Below are positions 8,171 to 17,593 of a DNA stretch of 64,000 bases, piece by piece (position 1 is the first letter of the stretch; every line of letters starts with the position of its first letter). The notes beneath the pieces were generated by a model that ran no database searches, was not told the DNA's origin, and saw only the letters and a list, made by a program, of their open reading frames with translations. A program made the position numbers and the translations under genes. The stretch is from contig NZ_CP061080.1 in NCBI RefSeq assembly GCF_014495845.1, forward strand, positions 5,136,001-5,200,000. The letters are read 5' to 3'. Source of the stretch: Aquibium microcysteis (GTDB taxonomy: Bacteria > Pseudomonadota > Alphaproteobacteria > Rhizobiales > Rhizobiaceae).

Positions 8171-8994
8171 TGAGGATGGACGTGAAGGCAGGACACTGGG
8201 CGGCAGTCTGGGAAGATCGATCGGTGGGGCGCGGGGAGATCATCGTCGACGAACTCTTCCGCGCTCGTCAGGGCGACCTGGACCGGGCTCATGTGCGGGT
8301 TCTCGCGAGCGCTTTGACCGGCGGGGGGCAGCTCGACCCGCTCTGCGTCTGGCAGGACCCTTCGCGCACCGACGGTGCCCTCGTGCTGCTCGATGGGGCG
8401 CACCGACTGGGGGCGTACTGGGCCGTCAAGCGGGAGGGAGGCATCCTCGTCCGTGTCGCGCTGTGTGATCGGCGGACAGCGTTGCTGATCGCGGCGGCGG
8501 CGAACTCCAAGGACAAGCTTCCGCTGCACTACTCCGAGAAGGCGGACATGGCTTGGCGGCTGGTGCGGCAGGACGACGCCCGTTACTCGAAGCCGGAGAT
8601 TGCTTCGGCCACGACGGTCTCGCTCCGCACCGTGGCGACCATGCGGAGCCGCTGGCGGCAGATGAAGGAGGAAGGACGAGAACCGACCGGAAGCTGGGGT
8701 AGAGACCGACGAGACCTCACGGCCGACTGGACCCCGGAAAGGGAGCTGGAGGGCGCCGCGAGGGACAGGAAGATAAAGGAGCTGTCCAAAGCCATTCTCG
8801 ACGTTGTCGGGCGGACCGCCCGGCACGACGAAAACCTCGTTGCGGAAATTCTTCAGGCCGCGTTCGGCAGACGCCTGCGGAACATGGCCGAGTACCTCTA
8901 TGGCGACGTCGATGAGTGGACGGACTTCGATCCTCCCCGGACAGCCGGCTCAATGAGCGCGGATCAGGACGAGGACGAGGACACAGACTTCTAG
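8170..8994 (+). CDS. ParB-like N-terminal domain protein
   Basis: This 274-residue protein has the ParB/sulfiredoxin fold signature. There is a strand-helix lead (IIVDELFRARQGDLDRAHVRVLASAL), then the nucleotide-site-like motif LLDGAHRLGAYWAV at about 75-88. A helix-turn-helix-like region follows (SKPEIASATTVSLRTVATM, about 141-159), then an acidic tail. ParB proteins bind DNA sites and CTP in plasmid or chromosome partition, and stand-alone relatives are common in phages and ICEs. No ParA partner is present, so partition is doubtful and regulation or element biology is more likely. It is the last gene of the coupled cluster. Confidence 0.75.
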   Translation: MRMDVKAGHWAAVWEDRSVGRGEIIVDELFRARQGDLDRAHVRVLASALTGGGQLDPLCVWQDPSRTDGALVLLDGAHRLGAYWAVKREGGILVRVALCDRRTALLIAAAANSKDKLPLHYSEKADMAWRLVRQDDARYSKPEIASATTVSLRTVATMRSRWRQMKEEGREPTGSWGRDRRDLTADWTPERELEGAARDRKIKELSKAILDVVGRTARHDENLVAEILQAAFGRRLRNMAEYLYGDVDEWTDFDPPRTAGSMSADQDEDEDTDF

Positions 8995-9005
8995 GCGGCT
9001 TCTAA

Positions 9006-9053
9006 GCCGGGACCTGTGCAGCCCATGGGGGTGCATTTTGCACGGGTCCCGGC
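9006..9053. terminator. Long stem-loop after the ParB-like gene
   Basis: Arms GCCGGGACCTGTGCA (9006-9020) and TGCACGGGTCCCGGC (9039-9053) pair over 15 positions with one wobble around an 18-nt loop. It lies 12 bp after the ParB-like stop codon. There is no T-run on either strand, so it may be a Rho-dependent end, an mRNA-stabilising hairpin or a protein-binding palindrome. The rest of 9054-9271 holds nothing I can name. Confidence 0.5.
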
Positions 9054-9271
9054 GGCTCTAAGCTGCCCACAATCCTCACTGCTATGCGGTCGGACCGTTG
9101 AATAAGTTGCCCATTACGGCCCTTCAAGGCATTTCACATAACCGGGAGCCGCCACGGCTGGAGCGGTTGCAGCCCCCCAGACATGTGCCTCAGACGGTAA
9201 GGTTTTCTGGAGTGCCGGACTTGATGGCACCTAAGAGGGGCACACTTGGATGTTTGATGGTTTCCGAATAG

Positions 9272-9976
9272 CTATGGGTATTTCGGCCACCTTGTTCGAT
9301 AGATAGTGTGGGTTGCGCCAGAAAGCTTGAAGCTTCGAGACTCCCAAATATCTTTCCCATCATTGTATTTCTCAATATCCGGAAGTGATGTGTAGACGTC
9401 CTTGTGTATCATAACGGAATAAGGATATTTTCGAACGTCAGACAATTTCGCAGCCATGTTTGGTGGTCTGCCTATCCAAATTAGGTCGTTGTTGTTTCGG
9501 ATTCCAGCTCGAACTGTTCTACTTGTTCCATAGTCGACTCCGACGCCGCACTTGAGCTTAATTCCGTTTTTTGAGATTGATGTGAACTTTTTATAAGCCT
9601 TTGGCCCGAGTATATTTTCCACCGTGTAAAATATTTCTCTTGCGCATTTGGTGGCGTTTGTCTGCGACATGTCCCCGACAAAAACGCCCATAACGCGGTC
9701 GCCATCAAAGCTACGTATCTCGCCTCGATATGCCCGAATTAGACGAGTTGAGGTATCTAAGAATGCCCGTATTATCTTTGCGGTTGTCTCCCATGGGCAA
9801 TGACGGGCTAGCTCTGAAGATCCTGCTAAATCTGCGTACAAAAAAGAGGCATCAAGGTTAACTGCTTGATTTTTGCTGACACTGTCCGTGGTCGGTACGA
9901 CCGTTCCGTCGCGAACATCGAATGATGAACCAAAATGACCATCTACCCAAATCTCCAAGTCTTCCTTCCAAGCCAT
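9272..9976 (-). CDS. pycC: Pycsar cyclase PycC (class III pyrimidine nucleotide cyclase)
   Basis: This 234-residue protein has a class III cyclase domain without membrane or sensor parts. The first metal Asp is in FLYADLAGSS (Asp49), the second in SFDGDRVMGVF (Asp93), and a late motif reads GRPPNMAAKL. Stand-alone short cyclases beside a DUF5706-type membrane protein are the Pycsar defence cyclases. These make cUMP or cCMP on phage infection to fire the effector. It follows the effector gene by one base with GGAG before its ATG, so the two are co-translated. The DNA is visibly more AT-rich than the flanking chromosome, a sign of transfer. Which cyclic nucleotide it makes cannot be read with confidence. 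Confidence 0.85.
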   Translation of the reverse strand: MAWKEDLEIWVDGHFGSSFDVRDGTVVPTTDSVSKNQAVNLDASFLYADLAGSSELARHCPWETTAKIIRAFLDTSTRLIRAYRGEIRSFDGDRVMGVFVGDMSQTNATKCAREIFYTVENILGPKAYKKFTSISKNGIKLKCGVGVDYGTSRTVRAGIRNNNDLIWIGRPPNMAAKLSDVRKYPYSVMIHKDVYTSLPDIEKYNDGKDIWESRSFKLSGATHTIYRTRWPKYP

Positions 9977-9977
9977 C

Positions 9978-10517
9978 TCAACTCCAGAGGGTCAATGCGC
10001 CGGTTACGGCTTGTGAAGCAATCCACACCGTCGGAAACAAGAACCCCCCAACAGTCAGCCACATAGCAAGGCGGAACCGACGAAACTTCGTCGCAGCAAT
10101 GCGAGCGTTTACGTAGGTTTGTTCGGCGAGGTCACGGCAGTAAGGCGTCGGGTCATCTGTCAGCACCATCTTCGATTTCAGCGCCAGAAGCAGAGATCCT
10201 GAACCCATCATCGCAATGTCGCCAGTAAAAGCGACGTTGCCCCCAATTTTGCGAACCTCATCCGGGATAGGGGTCAGTCGGGGCAAGAAGGATAACATAG
10301 CTACAATGCCCGCCAAGCCCAGAGTGGCGCCAACGCTAAACATATAGACACGCCATTGCCATGCAATTTCTTCGCCCGATATCGCCGCCATGCCCACTAT
10401 GAGGGCGAAGTTTAGAGTTATCAGAGCACCGTTCTTCGCCTCCGCAAAATGCACTTGATGATGCGCAAGATCCAGTAGCCGATTAAGCTGATCTTGATAT
10501 TCAGAAAGCCGCGCCAT
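9978..10517 (-). CDS. pycTM: Pycsar effector PycTM (DUF5706-like membrane protein)
   Basis: This 179-residue protein matches the layout of the Pycsar membrane effector. It has an N-terminal helix ending in HHQVHFAEAKNGALITLNF, then two adjacent membrane segments (about 34-52 and 60-82). A soluble part follows (FTGDIAMMGS) and a last membrane segment (about 152-172). In characterised systems the cyclic pyrimidine nucleotide binds this domain and membrane damage follows, killing the infected cell. The ATG at 10517 is chosen because GGTGGAGGA lies just upstream; a longer frame to 10586 lacks such a site. It is the first gene of a two-gene operon with pycC. Confidence 0.82.
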   Translation of the reverse strand: MARLSEYQDQLNRLLDLAHHQVHFAEAKNGALITLNFALIVGMAAISGEEIAWQWRVYMFSVGATLGLAGIVAMLSFLPRLTPIPDEVRKIGGNVAFTGDIAMMGSGSLLLALKSKMVLTDDPTPYCRDLAEQTYVNARIAATKFRRFRLAMWLTVGGFLFPTVWIASQAVTGALTLWS

Positions 10518-10879
10518 GAAATCCTCCACCGAAATTAGAGCATCCAGAATCGGGAGCAGACAAGAGCCGCGCCGTGTTACACACAAGTTTCGCTTTCGAT
10601 TCCCCCAAGAAGGAAATCAGCAAAATTCTGTTGCCGGCGCCGAAAGCGCCGAAGTAGGCCCGTATGCTTTCTACTAAGCTCGCCCAGCGGCAGAATGTCC
10701 GCATTCCATCATGCTCTAAGTCATCCCCGGCACGATCGCTGCGGGCGCGACCGAGAGAGTCCTTCTCGCGCCGACAACGCGGAGGCTGCTTTTCCGTGCC
10801 ACCTTGCCCATTGCAGCGAATCGCTACGTGCTGACCGGCTCAGCTAGCTCCCGCACAAGAACAAGTGCGGGAATGAACG
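10518..10879. other. Intergenic region between integrase and Pycsar operon
   Basis: No credible gene is seen in this 360-bp stretch. It must hold the promoter of the Pycsar operon on the minus strand. At its left end a perfect inverted repeat, CCCGCAC (10850-10856) and GTGCGGG (10865-10871), lies 9 bp past the integrase stop codon. This could end integrase transcription, although no T-run follows. Confidence 0.5.
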
Positions 10880-12556
10880 TCACACCGCCAACGGCGGCAG
10901 CGGGATCGCGGCGATGGCCGCTGCCATATCTTTCACGTCGAAATGCCGGTACCGCGCGGCGACGGATGCGGCGGCGTGTCCTTGGATGGCATCCGCTAGG
11001 CTGTCCGAGACGCCTCGCCGGGAGGCGGCGCTCTTGAACCAGTGGCGGAAGGCGTGGGCAGGGGCTTTGCGCGGGTCGGTGAAGCCCGCCGCGCGTATCC
11101 ACGTCGACAGCCGGTTCGAAACACCCTTGCTGGCGTGTCGCCGGGACGCCCTCCCGGATGATCGGCGGTAGAAGAGCGGACCTTGCCCGCGCTCCCGGAC
11201 GAAGTCCAGAAACCCGGCTTCGACAAGTGCGGGGTGCAGCGGCACGGTTCGTTCGCTGCCCTCGTTCTTCAGGCTTCCGCCGTCCTCTGCCGGGGCGATG
11301 ACCATAACCCAATGCCCCTCGACTTCCCTGATGCGGCTTCCCCAGAGCTGCACGATCTCGCCCACGCGGGCACCTGTCCCGGCAAGGAGCCACGGCAGCC
11401 AGCGACGGGCCTGGTCGCTCTCCTTATCAGCTAGGGCAAGCAGCCGGGCGACCTCCTGATCGCTGTAGGGCTGCTGCCCGGTGCCGGCGCGGTTCCGGAC
11501 GATCACGCGGACGCCTTCGGCGGGATTGTCCGTGAGCAGCTTGTTGCTGACCGCGTAGTTGAGCAGCGCCTTGGCCGAACCGAGGTAGCTGTCGTTGATC
11601 GTCTTGGCGCTGCGGCCCCGCGCCACTGCCGCGTCCTTCCACGCCACGATATCGTCGCTGGTTATGCGCCGGATGTCGTTCGCCTTGGAGCCAAGATGCT
11701 CCTTCAGGAAACGCACGTTACCCGACCACGTCGAGCGCGTGCTGGCGGCAGGCATCGCCTCCTTGCTCCAGCGGTCGAAGAGATCGTCCAGCGAAATGGC
11801 CGTGCCTATCGAACCAACGGCCACGGGAGGGAACCGGCTCGCCTTGGGGTCGGGAGAGTAGTCACCGGAAGCATTCCGCTTCAGAGCCCAGCCGGCGTCC
11901 GTCGCGGCCTGCTCGACCTGCGCCAGGAGGCGGGCGCGGGTCTCCGGATCGACTGCAAGGCCGTGCTTCTGGAGGACCCAGTTGGTCAGCCACCCGAAGC
12001 GCCGTTCCAGCGCCTCGATCGGTTCGACCGTCCTCGGCAGCGTGTTCACCCCCGAAGTCAGCTCTTCGCCGAATGCGGCGTACGCATCGCCGGGAGCCGG
12101 AAGGCGGGCGGCGTCGAACAGCGGAACATTGAGCAGCCGCCCTTCCTTGGCCGCGCGATTGAACGCCTTGAACGCGGCCCAGTTTTCGGGAGTGCCGGGG
12201 TTCTCCTCGAACTTCTCGACGACCAGCCGATAGACCTCGCCCGACAAGCCCACGAGCTGCCGCTGCGACAGCGACGCGGGACCGCTTCTCCACGCTGCGA
12301 ACTGCTGGTTCACCTGAGTGTTCGCGGCGGCGCTGCGGACCTTCGCGACGTTCGGGTCGCGGGTGCGGAGGCTGAACTTGATGAAAGTGCCGGCCGTCGC
12401 AGACACCGTGACCGGCGGTTCGGTACTTGCCGCCGGTAGCTCGACAAGGACCAGCTTGCCGCGAGCGACTTGCGCGATATCCGCCGGGACGCGGCACCTG
12501 AACTGAAGGAAGGACGAATTTTCCCGCGTCGTCGGTCTCGGCATCCGAAGTACCAT
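10880..12556 (-). CDS. Tyrosine-family site-specific integrase
   Basis: This 558-residue recombinase would integrate and excise a genomic island. The C-terminal catalytic domain shows the Arg of GTGARVGEIVQLW, the HxxR box HAFRHWFKSAASRRG and the nucleophile Tyr in ASVAARYRHFD. The middle (about 240-330) is a SAM-like core-binding domain (TRSTWSGNVRFLKEHLGSKA). Its 5' end lies 77 bp from the 3' end of tRNA-Leu, the usual position for an integrase beside its tRNA attachment site. An ATG four codons downstream (12544) is an alternative start. The frame is intact. Confidence 0.93.
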   Translation of the reverse strand: MVLRMPRPTTRENSSFLQFRCRVPADIAQVARGKLVLVELPAASTEPPVTVSATAGTFIKFSLRTRDPNVAKVRSAAANTQVNQQFAAWRSGPASLSQRQLVGLSGEVYRLVVEKFEENPGTPENWAAFKAFNRAAKEGRLLNVPLFDAARLPAPGDAYAAFGEELTSGVNTLPRTVEPIEALERRFGWLTNWVLQKHGLAVDPETRARLLAQVEQAATDAGWALKRNASGDYSPDPKASRFPPVAVGSIGTAISLDDLFDRWSKEAMPAASTRSTWSGNVRFLKEHLGSKANDIRRITSDDIVAWKDAAVARGRSAKTINDSYLGSAKALLNYAVSNKLLTDNPAEGVRVIVRNRAGTGQQPYSDQEVARLLALADKESDQARRWLPWLLAGTGARVGEIVQLWGSRIREVEGHWVMVIAPAEDGGSLKNEGSERTVPLHPALVEAGFLDFVRERGQGPLFYRRSSGRASRRHASKGVSNRLSTWIRAAGFTDPRKAPAHAFRHWFKSAASRRGVSDSLADAIQGHAAASVAARYRHFDVKDMAAAIAAIPLPPLAV

Positions 12557-12632
12557 TGTGACCCGCTCCTGTGACCCAGTGCGCGGGCTGAAAATCCTTA
12601 GATATCAGGGTTTCAATGGCTTAGGGAAGCCT

Positions 12633-12717
12633 TGGTGCCCAGGAGAGGACTCGAACCTCCACGCCTTGCGGCACACGGACCTGAACCGTGCGCGTCTACC
12701 AATTCCGCCACCTGGGC
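12633..12717 (-). tRNA. tRNA-Leu (anticodon CAG)
   Basis: Read on the minus strand it runs from GCCCAGGTGGCGGAATTGG to an encoded CCA. The anticodon arm is CACGG-TTCAGGT-CCGTG, which places CAG. There is a long variable arm typical of tRNA-Leu and a GGTTCGAGTCC T-loop. The acceptor stem closes perfectly. The gene is intact and its 3' half is the likely attachment site of the neighbouring integrase. Confidence 0.95.
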
Positions 12718-13033
12718 AGGTGCGAGGCTTCGTTTATGCGGGGCGCCGGGTGGTGTCAATGCGGGAGTGGGGAGAAATCGAGCTTATTTTCAACGTCGTG
12801 CGCGGGGGCGTGCGGGCGGGGCGGGTGTCGCTGCGGAAGGCGGCCGGCGGCGACCGCCGACGGGTGCCCGTGCCTATCGCCGCGATTGGCGCCGACCGTC
12901 GATCGGCCCGCCGTTGGCGGGCCGGGGAGGTTCTTCGGGGGGATGCGGATCGGGAAGGGAGGAGGCCGGCGGCCGTCAGCCCCCGCCGGCGCCGCCAAGT
13001 CTTGCCGTCGCGCGCTGCCGCCCGCGCCTTGCC
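12718..13033. other. Intergenic region with a hairpin, tRNA-Leu to gpmA
   Basis: There is no credible gene in this very GC-rich stretch. A perfect hairpin, GGCCCGCC (12905-12912), GTT loop, GGCGGGCC (12916-12923), lies downstream of the minus-strand gpmA and could help end that operon, though no T-run follows. The tRNA-Leu promoter should lie just above 12717. Confidence 0.45.
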
Positions 13034-13651
13034 TCAGCCGAGGATGTCCTTCGAGGCCACGGTGGAATCGGCGTTGAGGCGGTAGATCACCGGCACGCCG
13101 GTGCCGAGTTCCATCTTCACCACCTCGTCCTTCGACAGGCCGTCGAGCGCCATGATCAGGGCGCGCAGCGAATTGCCGTGGGCGGCGACGAGCACGGTCT
13201 GCCCGCGCAGCACGTGCGGCTGGATGTCGTGCAGGTAATAGGGCCAGACGCGGGCGCCGGTGTCCTTCAGGCTCTCGCCGCCGGGCGGCGCGATGTCGTA
13301 GGAGCGGCGCCAGACATGGACCTGCTCCTCGCCCCATTTCGCCCGCGCGTCGTCCTTGTTGAGGCCCGACAGGTCGCCATAGTCGCGCTCGTTCAGCGCC
13401 TGGTCGCGGATGGTCTCGAGGCCGGGCTGGCCGACGGCGTCCAGGATGTGGGCGCAGGTGACCTGGGCGCGCGAGAGCGCGGAGGTATAGGCGATGTCGA
13501 AGGAGAGGCCGCGCGCCTTCAGCGCCCGGCCGGCGGCCTTCGCCTCCTCGTGGCCCTTCTCGGTCAGGCCCGGGTCGCGCCAGCCCGTGAACAGGTTCTT
13601 CAGGTTCCATTCGCTCTGGCCGTGACGGACGAGCACCAGCGTTCCGGACAT
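13034..13651 (-). CDS. gpmA: 2,3-bisphosphoglycerate-dependent phosphoglycerate mutase
   Basis: The enzyme interconverts 3- and 2-phosphoglycerate in glycolysis and gluconeogenesis. The 205-residue protein has the histidine phosphatase motif [10 protein letters not shown] (His10 is the phospho-acceptor). It also has the family segments [28 protein letters not shown] and [10 protein letters not shown] with the second catalytic His. The length fits the short alphaproteobacterial dPGM. It ends the minus-strand run mgsA-glk-ABC exporter-dapB-gpmA. Confidence 0.96.
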   Translation of the reverse strand: MSGTLVLVRHGQSEWNLKNLFTGWRDPGLTEKGHEEAKAAGRALKARGLSFDIAYTSALSRAQVTCAHILDAVGQPGLETIRDQALNERDYGDLSGLNKDDARAKWGEEQVHVWRRSYDIAPPGGESLKDTGARVWPYYLHDIQPHVLRGQTVLVAAHGNSLRALIMALDGLSKDEVVKMELGTGVPVIYRLNADSTVASKDILG

Positions 13652-13731
13652 GGGCGGCTCCTATGCTTGCAGGTTCTTGAGGGAAGAGGCGGGGCGGGCG
13701 CGGCGCCCGGCGGCCGGGCAGGGGGCCATGG

Positions 13732-14541
13732 TCAGGCGATCCCGAGCACGTCGAGCATCGAGAACAGGCCGGGCTTGCGGCCGCGTGCCCAGAGTGCCGC
13801 GCGCACGGCGCCGCGGGCGAAGATGGTGCGGTTCTCGGCGATGTGGGAGAGCACGATGCGTTCGCCCTCGCCCGCGAAGACCACCGAATGCTCGCCGATC
13901 ACCGAGCCGCCGCGCAGCGTGGCGAAGCCGATCGAGCCTTCCGGCCGCGGCCCCGTGTGGCCGTCGCGGCTGCGCACGGCGTGTTCGGCGAGATCGATGC
14001 CGCGCCCTTCGGCAGCCTGCGCGCCGAGCAGCAGCGCGGTGCCCGAGGGCGCGTCGACCTTGTGGCGGTGGTGCATCTCGAGGATCTCGATGTCGAAATC
14101 GGGGCCGAGCGCGCGCGCCGCCTGGCGCACCAGCGCGCCGAGCAGGTTGACGCCGAGGCTCATGTTGCCCGACTTGACGATGGTGGCGTGGCGGGCGGCC
14201 GCCGCGATGGCCGCGTCCTCGTCCGGTCCGCAGCCGGTGGTGCCGATGACGTGGACGATGCGCGCCTGCGCGGCATAGCCGGCGAACTCGACGGAGGCCT
14301 TCGGCGAGGTGAAGTCGAGCACGCCGTCGGCCGCCGCGAAGGCGGGCAGCGGGTCGTCGCCGATCGGGACCCCGAGCGGGCCGACGCCCGCCAGTTCGCC
14401 GGCGTCGCGGCCGAGATGCGGCGAGCCGGGACGCTCGACCGCGGCTGCCACCGAAACGCCGTCGATGGCGTGGATGGCCCGCACCAGCGCCTGGCCCATG
14501 CGCCCGCCGGCGCCGACCACCACCAGCCTCATGTCGCTCAT
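13732..14541 (-). CDS. dapB: 4-hydroxy-tetrahydrodipicolinate reductase
   Basis: DapB reduces HTPA with NAD(P)H in lysine and diaminopimelate synthesis. The 269-residue protein has the Rossmann motif [16 protein letters not shown] at the N-terminus. The substrate and catalytic motif [18 protein letters not shown] lies near 150-167. The ATG overlaps the stop of the upstream exporter gene by four bases (ATGA at 14538-14541), so it is co-translated with it. gpmA follows about 80 bp on. Confidence 0.96.
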   Translation of the reverse strand: MSDMRLVVVGAGGRMGQALVRAIHAIDGVSVAAAVERPGSPHLGRDAGELAGVGPLGVPIGDDPLPAFAAADGVLDFTSPKASVEFAGYAAQARIVHVIGTTGCGPDEDAAIAAAARHATIVKSGNMSLGVNLLGALVRQAARALGPDFDIEILEMHHRHKVDAPSGTALLLGAQAAEGRGIDLAEHAVRSRDGHTGPRPEGSIGFATLRGGSVIGEHSVVFAGEGERIVLSHIAENRTIFARGAVRAALWARGRKPGLFSMLDVLGIA

Positions 14542-16409
14542 GCCTTCCTCCGCCTGCCCCGCCGGCCGAGGGTGACCGGCTCCGGCGCGGGAATGTCGCG
14601 CACGATGTCGAAGTTCACCCGGCTCTGCATCTGGTAGAAGCGATGATAGATGCCGAACTCGTCGGCCAGCAATTCCTCGTGGGTGCCTTCCTCGATCAGG
14701 TGGCCGGCCTCCAGCACCAGGATGCGGTCGGCATTGACCACGGTCGACAGCCGGTGCGCGATGACGATCGTGGTGCGGCCCACCATCACCGTCTCCAGCG
14801 CCTTCTGCACCTTCGCTTCGGATTCGTTGTCGAGCGCCGAGGTCGCCTCGTCGAGCAGCAGGATCGGCGCCTTGCGCACGATGGCGCGGGCGATCGACAG
14901 GCGCTGGCGCTGGCCGCCCGAGAAGGTCATGCCGTTCTCGCCGACCGGCGTGTCGTAGCCGCGCGGCAGGGCGCGCACGAAGTCGTCGGCCTGGGCCAGC
15001 CGTGCCGCTTCCTCCACCTCCGCGTCGGTGGCGTCGGGACGGCCGTAGCGGATGTTGTCGCGGATCGTGCCTTCGAAGAGATAGGGCTGCTGCGAGACAT
15101 AGGCGATGGAGCGGCGCAGCGACTGCTTGGTGACGCCGGCGATGTTCTGCCCGTCGATGGTGATGGCGCCGTCCCACACGTCGTAGAAGCGCTGCATCAG
15201 CGCGATGATGGTGGACTTGCCGGCCCCCGAGGTGCCGACGATGGCGGTGGTGCGGCCGGCGGCCGCCGTGAAGCTCACCCCGTTCAGCACCGGCTGGCCC
15301 GGTGCATAGCCGAACACGACGCGGTCGAAGCGGATCTCGCCGGCTGCGGGCGAAAGCTCGGCGGCGTCGGCGGCGTCGCGCTGCAGCGGCTCGACGTCGA
15401 GGATCTCGTAGATCATGCGCGCATTGACGAGCGAGCGCTCGAGGTTGACCTGCACCCGCGCCAGCCGCCGCGCCGGATCGTAGGCGAGCAGCAGCGCGGC
15501 GATGAAGGAGAAGACGGCGCCGGGCGGCTCGCCCGCCACCGACGCGCGGTAGCCGGCATAGGCGATGACGCCGGCGATGGCGAAGCCCGCCAGCACCTCC
15601 GAGATCGGCGTCATGCGCTCCGACACGCGGGCGATCTTGTTGGCCTTGTGCTCGGCGATGGTGATCAGCTGGTCGAGCTTGCCGCGCAGCTGGTCCTCCA
15701 TCGTGAAGGCCTTGACGATGGCGATGCCCTGCGTGGCCTCCTGCACGGCGCCGATCAGCCGCGAATTGTACTCGATCGATTCGCGCGTGATGACGCGCAC
15801 GCGCCGCATCAGGTAGTTGACGGCGAAGATCATCGGCGGGCCGATCAGCAGCGCGAACAGCGACAGCAGCGGATCCTGGAACACCATGACGCCCACCAGC
15901 GCGATCAGCGAGATCGCGTCGCGGGCGATCGAAGTGATGGTCATGTTGAGCAGATCGCGGATGCCGCCGACGTTCTGGTTGATCCGCGCCGCGAGTTCGG
16001 CCGAGCGGGTGTCGGCGAAGAAGTCGATGCCGAGCCGCATCAGATGGTCGAACATCCGCCGCTGGTAGCGCGCGACGAGGTTGTTGCCGACCTTCGCCAG
16101 CAGGACCGACTGCAGATAGGTGGCGAAACCGCGCACGACGAAGGCCGCCGCGATCGAGCCCGAGATGATCATGATGAGGTCGTAGCGCCGCTCGTAGAAG
16201 ATCGAGTTGACGACGTCGTTCATGATCCAGGCGGAGAAGGCGGTCGTGGCGGCGACGGCGAGCAGGCAGGCCACCGCGATCGAATAGGTGCCGACATATT
16301 CCCGCCCGTTCTCGCGGAAGATGCGGACGAGCAGCGAGACGATCTCGTCCTGCCTCACCCGCCGGGTCGCGGTCTCGTCAAGAGCCAAAGTGGGATCCGA
16401 TCCTCGCAT
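14538..16409 (-). CDS. ABC exporter, fused permease and ATPase (MsbA-like)
   Basis: This is a half-transporter of 623 residues that would dimerise. About six membrane segments fill the first 310 residues. The nucleotide-binding domain follows, with Walker A ([10 protein letters not shown]), the Q-loop, the signature [15 protein letters not shown], Walker B ([12 protein letters not shown]) and the H-loop (VIAHRLSTV). Such proteins export lipids, glucans or drugs; the substrate cannot be told. The start at 16409 was preferred to an upstream in-frame site because conserved sequence begins after it. It is coupled to dapB by an ATGA overlap. Confidence 0.92.
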   Translation of the reverse strand: MRGSDPTLALDETATRRVRQDEIVSLLVRIFRENGREYVGTYSIAVACLLAVAATTAFSAWIMNDVVNSIFYERRYDLIMIISGSIAAAFVVRGFATYLQSVLLAKVGNNLVARYQRRMFDHLMRLGIDFFADTRSAELAARINQNVGGIRDLLNMTITSIARDAISLIALVGVMVFQDPLLSLFALLIGPPMIFAVNYLMRRVRVITRESIEYNSRLIGAVQEATQGIAIVKAFTMEDQLRGKLDQLITIAEHKANKIARVSERMTPISEVLAGFAIAGVIAYAGYRASVAGEPPGAVFSFIAALLLAYDPARRLARVQVNLERSLVNARMIYEILDVEPLQRDAADAAELSPAAGEIRFDRVVFGYAPGQPVLNGVSFTAAAGRTTAIVGTSGAGKSTIIALMQRFYDVWDGAITIDGQNIAGVTKQSLRRSIAYVSQQPYLFEGTIRDNIRYGRPDATDAEVEEAARLAQADDFVRALPRGYDTPVGENGMTFSGGQRQRLSIARAIVRKAPILLLDEATSALDNESEAKVQKALETVMVGRTTIVIAHRLSTVVNADRILVLEAGHLIEEGTHEELLADEFGIYHRFYQMQSRVNFDIVRDIPAPEPVTLGRRGRRRKA

Positions 16410-16557
16410 TGTCCCGCGGCGCGGCGAGCGGCGGACGGGAACCAAAAAGTCCGGCTCCCTTTAGAGCCTTTCCCCGGCGTTGGGAACCGCCCTGTTCCAC
16501 GCCCCGCGCGGCCTGCGGTCGCGGCGGCCGCACCGGATCGCGCCCGGCCACGGCGCG

Positions 16558-17586
16558 TCAGCGCGCCGGCCAGCGCCGGCCGCGCGTCTCGACGCCGAAA
16601 CGGGCGGGCGTGCGGGCATAGGCGGCGAGCCCGGTCAGCGCCGCCAGCGGATGGGTGATGACGTAGATCGGGATCGCCTTCAGAAGCGCGCTGTGCGGCG
16701 CCTTGTCCTCGAAGGCCTCGCGGAAGCGGGGATGCTTCAGCGCCGCGACGATCTTCTGCGCGATGCCGCCGGTGAGATAGACGCCGCCGCGGCTCATGAA
16801 CACCAGCGCGAGATCGCCGGCGATGCGCCCGAGGCAGGTCACGAACATCTCGAGCGCCTCGACGGCGATCGCGTCGCTGCCGGCGAGGCCGGCGGTGGTG
16901 ATCTCGGCCGGCGTCGTGAAGGGCGCTTCCTTCGCGTCCGCGCGGGCGATGGCGCGGTAGACGTTGACGAGGCCGCGGCCGCAGAGCAGCTGCTCGCCGG
17001 AGATCCGCCCCTCGATCCGCTCGATGTGCGGGAAGACCTCGAAGTCGCGCGGGGTGCGCGGACCCATGTCCATGTGGCCGCCTTCGCCCGGAACCGGGAT
17101 CCAGGTGCGGCAGGCATGGATCAGCCCTGCCACGCCGAGGCCGGTGCCGGGTCCGAGCACGACGCGGCTGGCGTCCGGCTCGGCCTCGCCGGCGCCGATC
17201 TTGACCATGTGCTCCTCGCCCAGCGCCACCACGGCAAGCGCCTGCGCCTCGAAATCGTTGAGGAGGACGATGTCCTCGAGCCCGAGCGTCCGGCGCATCT
17301 CCAGCGGCCGCACGACCCAGTCGCAATTGGTCAGGTCGACCTCGTCGCCGTCGATCGGCCCGGCGACGGCGAGCACCGCCGAGCGCGGCATGATCGAGGT
17401 GCGGTCGAGGATCGAGGCCTGGATGGCCTCGTCGATGTTGGCGAAATCCGCCGTCTGGACGATGGGGAATTCCTTCGGCTCGGCATAGGAATCGACCAGC
17501 AGCGCGAAGCGCGCGTTGGTCCCGCCGATGTCGCCGATCAGCACCGGGAACTTCAGCACGTGGGTGGTGTCGATCGACTGGGCCAT
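16558..17586 (-). CDS. glk: Glucokinase
   Basis: Glk phosphorylates glucose with ATP. The 342-residue protein opens with the phosphate-binding motif [18 protein letters not shown]. It carries NCDWVVRP and LNDFEAQA (the catalytic Asp is in NDFEA), [11 protein letters not shown], and the segment [12 protein letters not shown] typical of bacterial group A glucokinases. It lies 7 bp after mgsA and is probably transcribed with it. Confidence 0.95.
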   Translation of the reverse strand: MAQSIDTTHVLKFPVLIGDIGGTNARFALLVDSYAEPKEFPIVQTADFANIDEAIQASILDRTSIMPRSAVLAVAGPIDGDEVDLTNCDWVVRPLEMRRTLGLEDIVLLNDFEAQALAVVALGEEHMVKIGAGEAEPDASRVVLGPGTGLGVAGLIHACRTWIPVPGEGGHMDMGPRTPRDFEVFPHIERIEGRISGEQLLCGRGLVNVYRAIARADAKEAPFTTPAEITTAGLAGSDAIAVEALEMFVTCLGRIAGDLALVFMSRGGVYLTGGIAQKIVAALKHPRFREAFEDKAPHSALLKAIPIYVITHPLAALTGLAAYARTPARFGVETRGRRWPAR

Positions 17587-17593
17587 TTCGTCT

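Noticed and set aside
12633..12660. A second copy of the tRNA-Leu 3' end as the other attachment site
   Set aside because: Reading the window for the repeat of this segment gave no match, so the far boundary cannot be placed here.
14643..16658. 671-codon plus-strand frame over the ABC exporter gene
   Set aside because: The minus-strand exporter has all ABC motifs; the plus-strand frame is a composition artefact.
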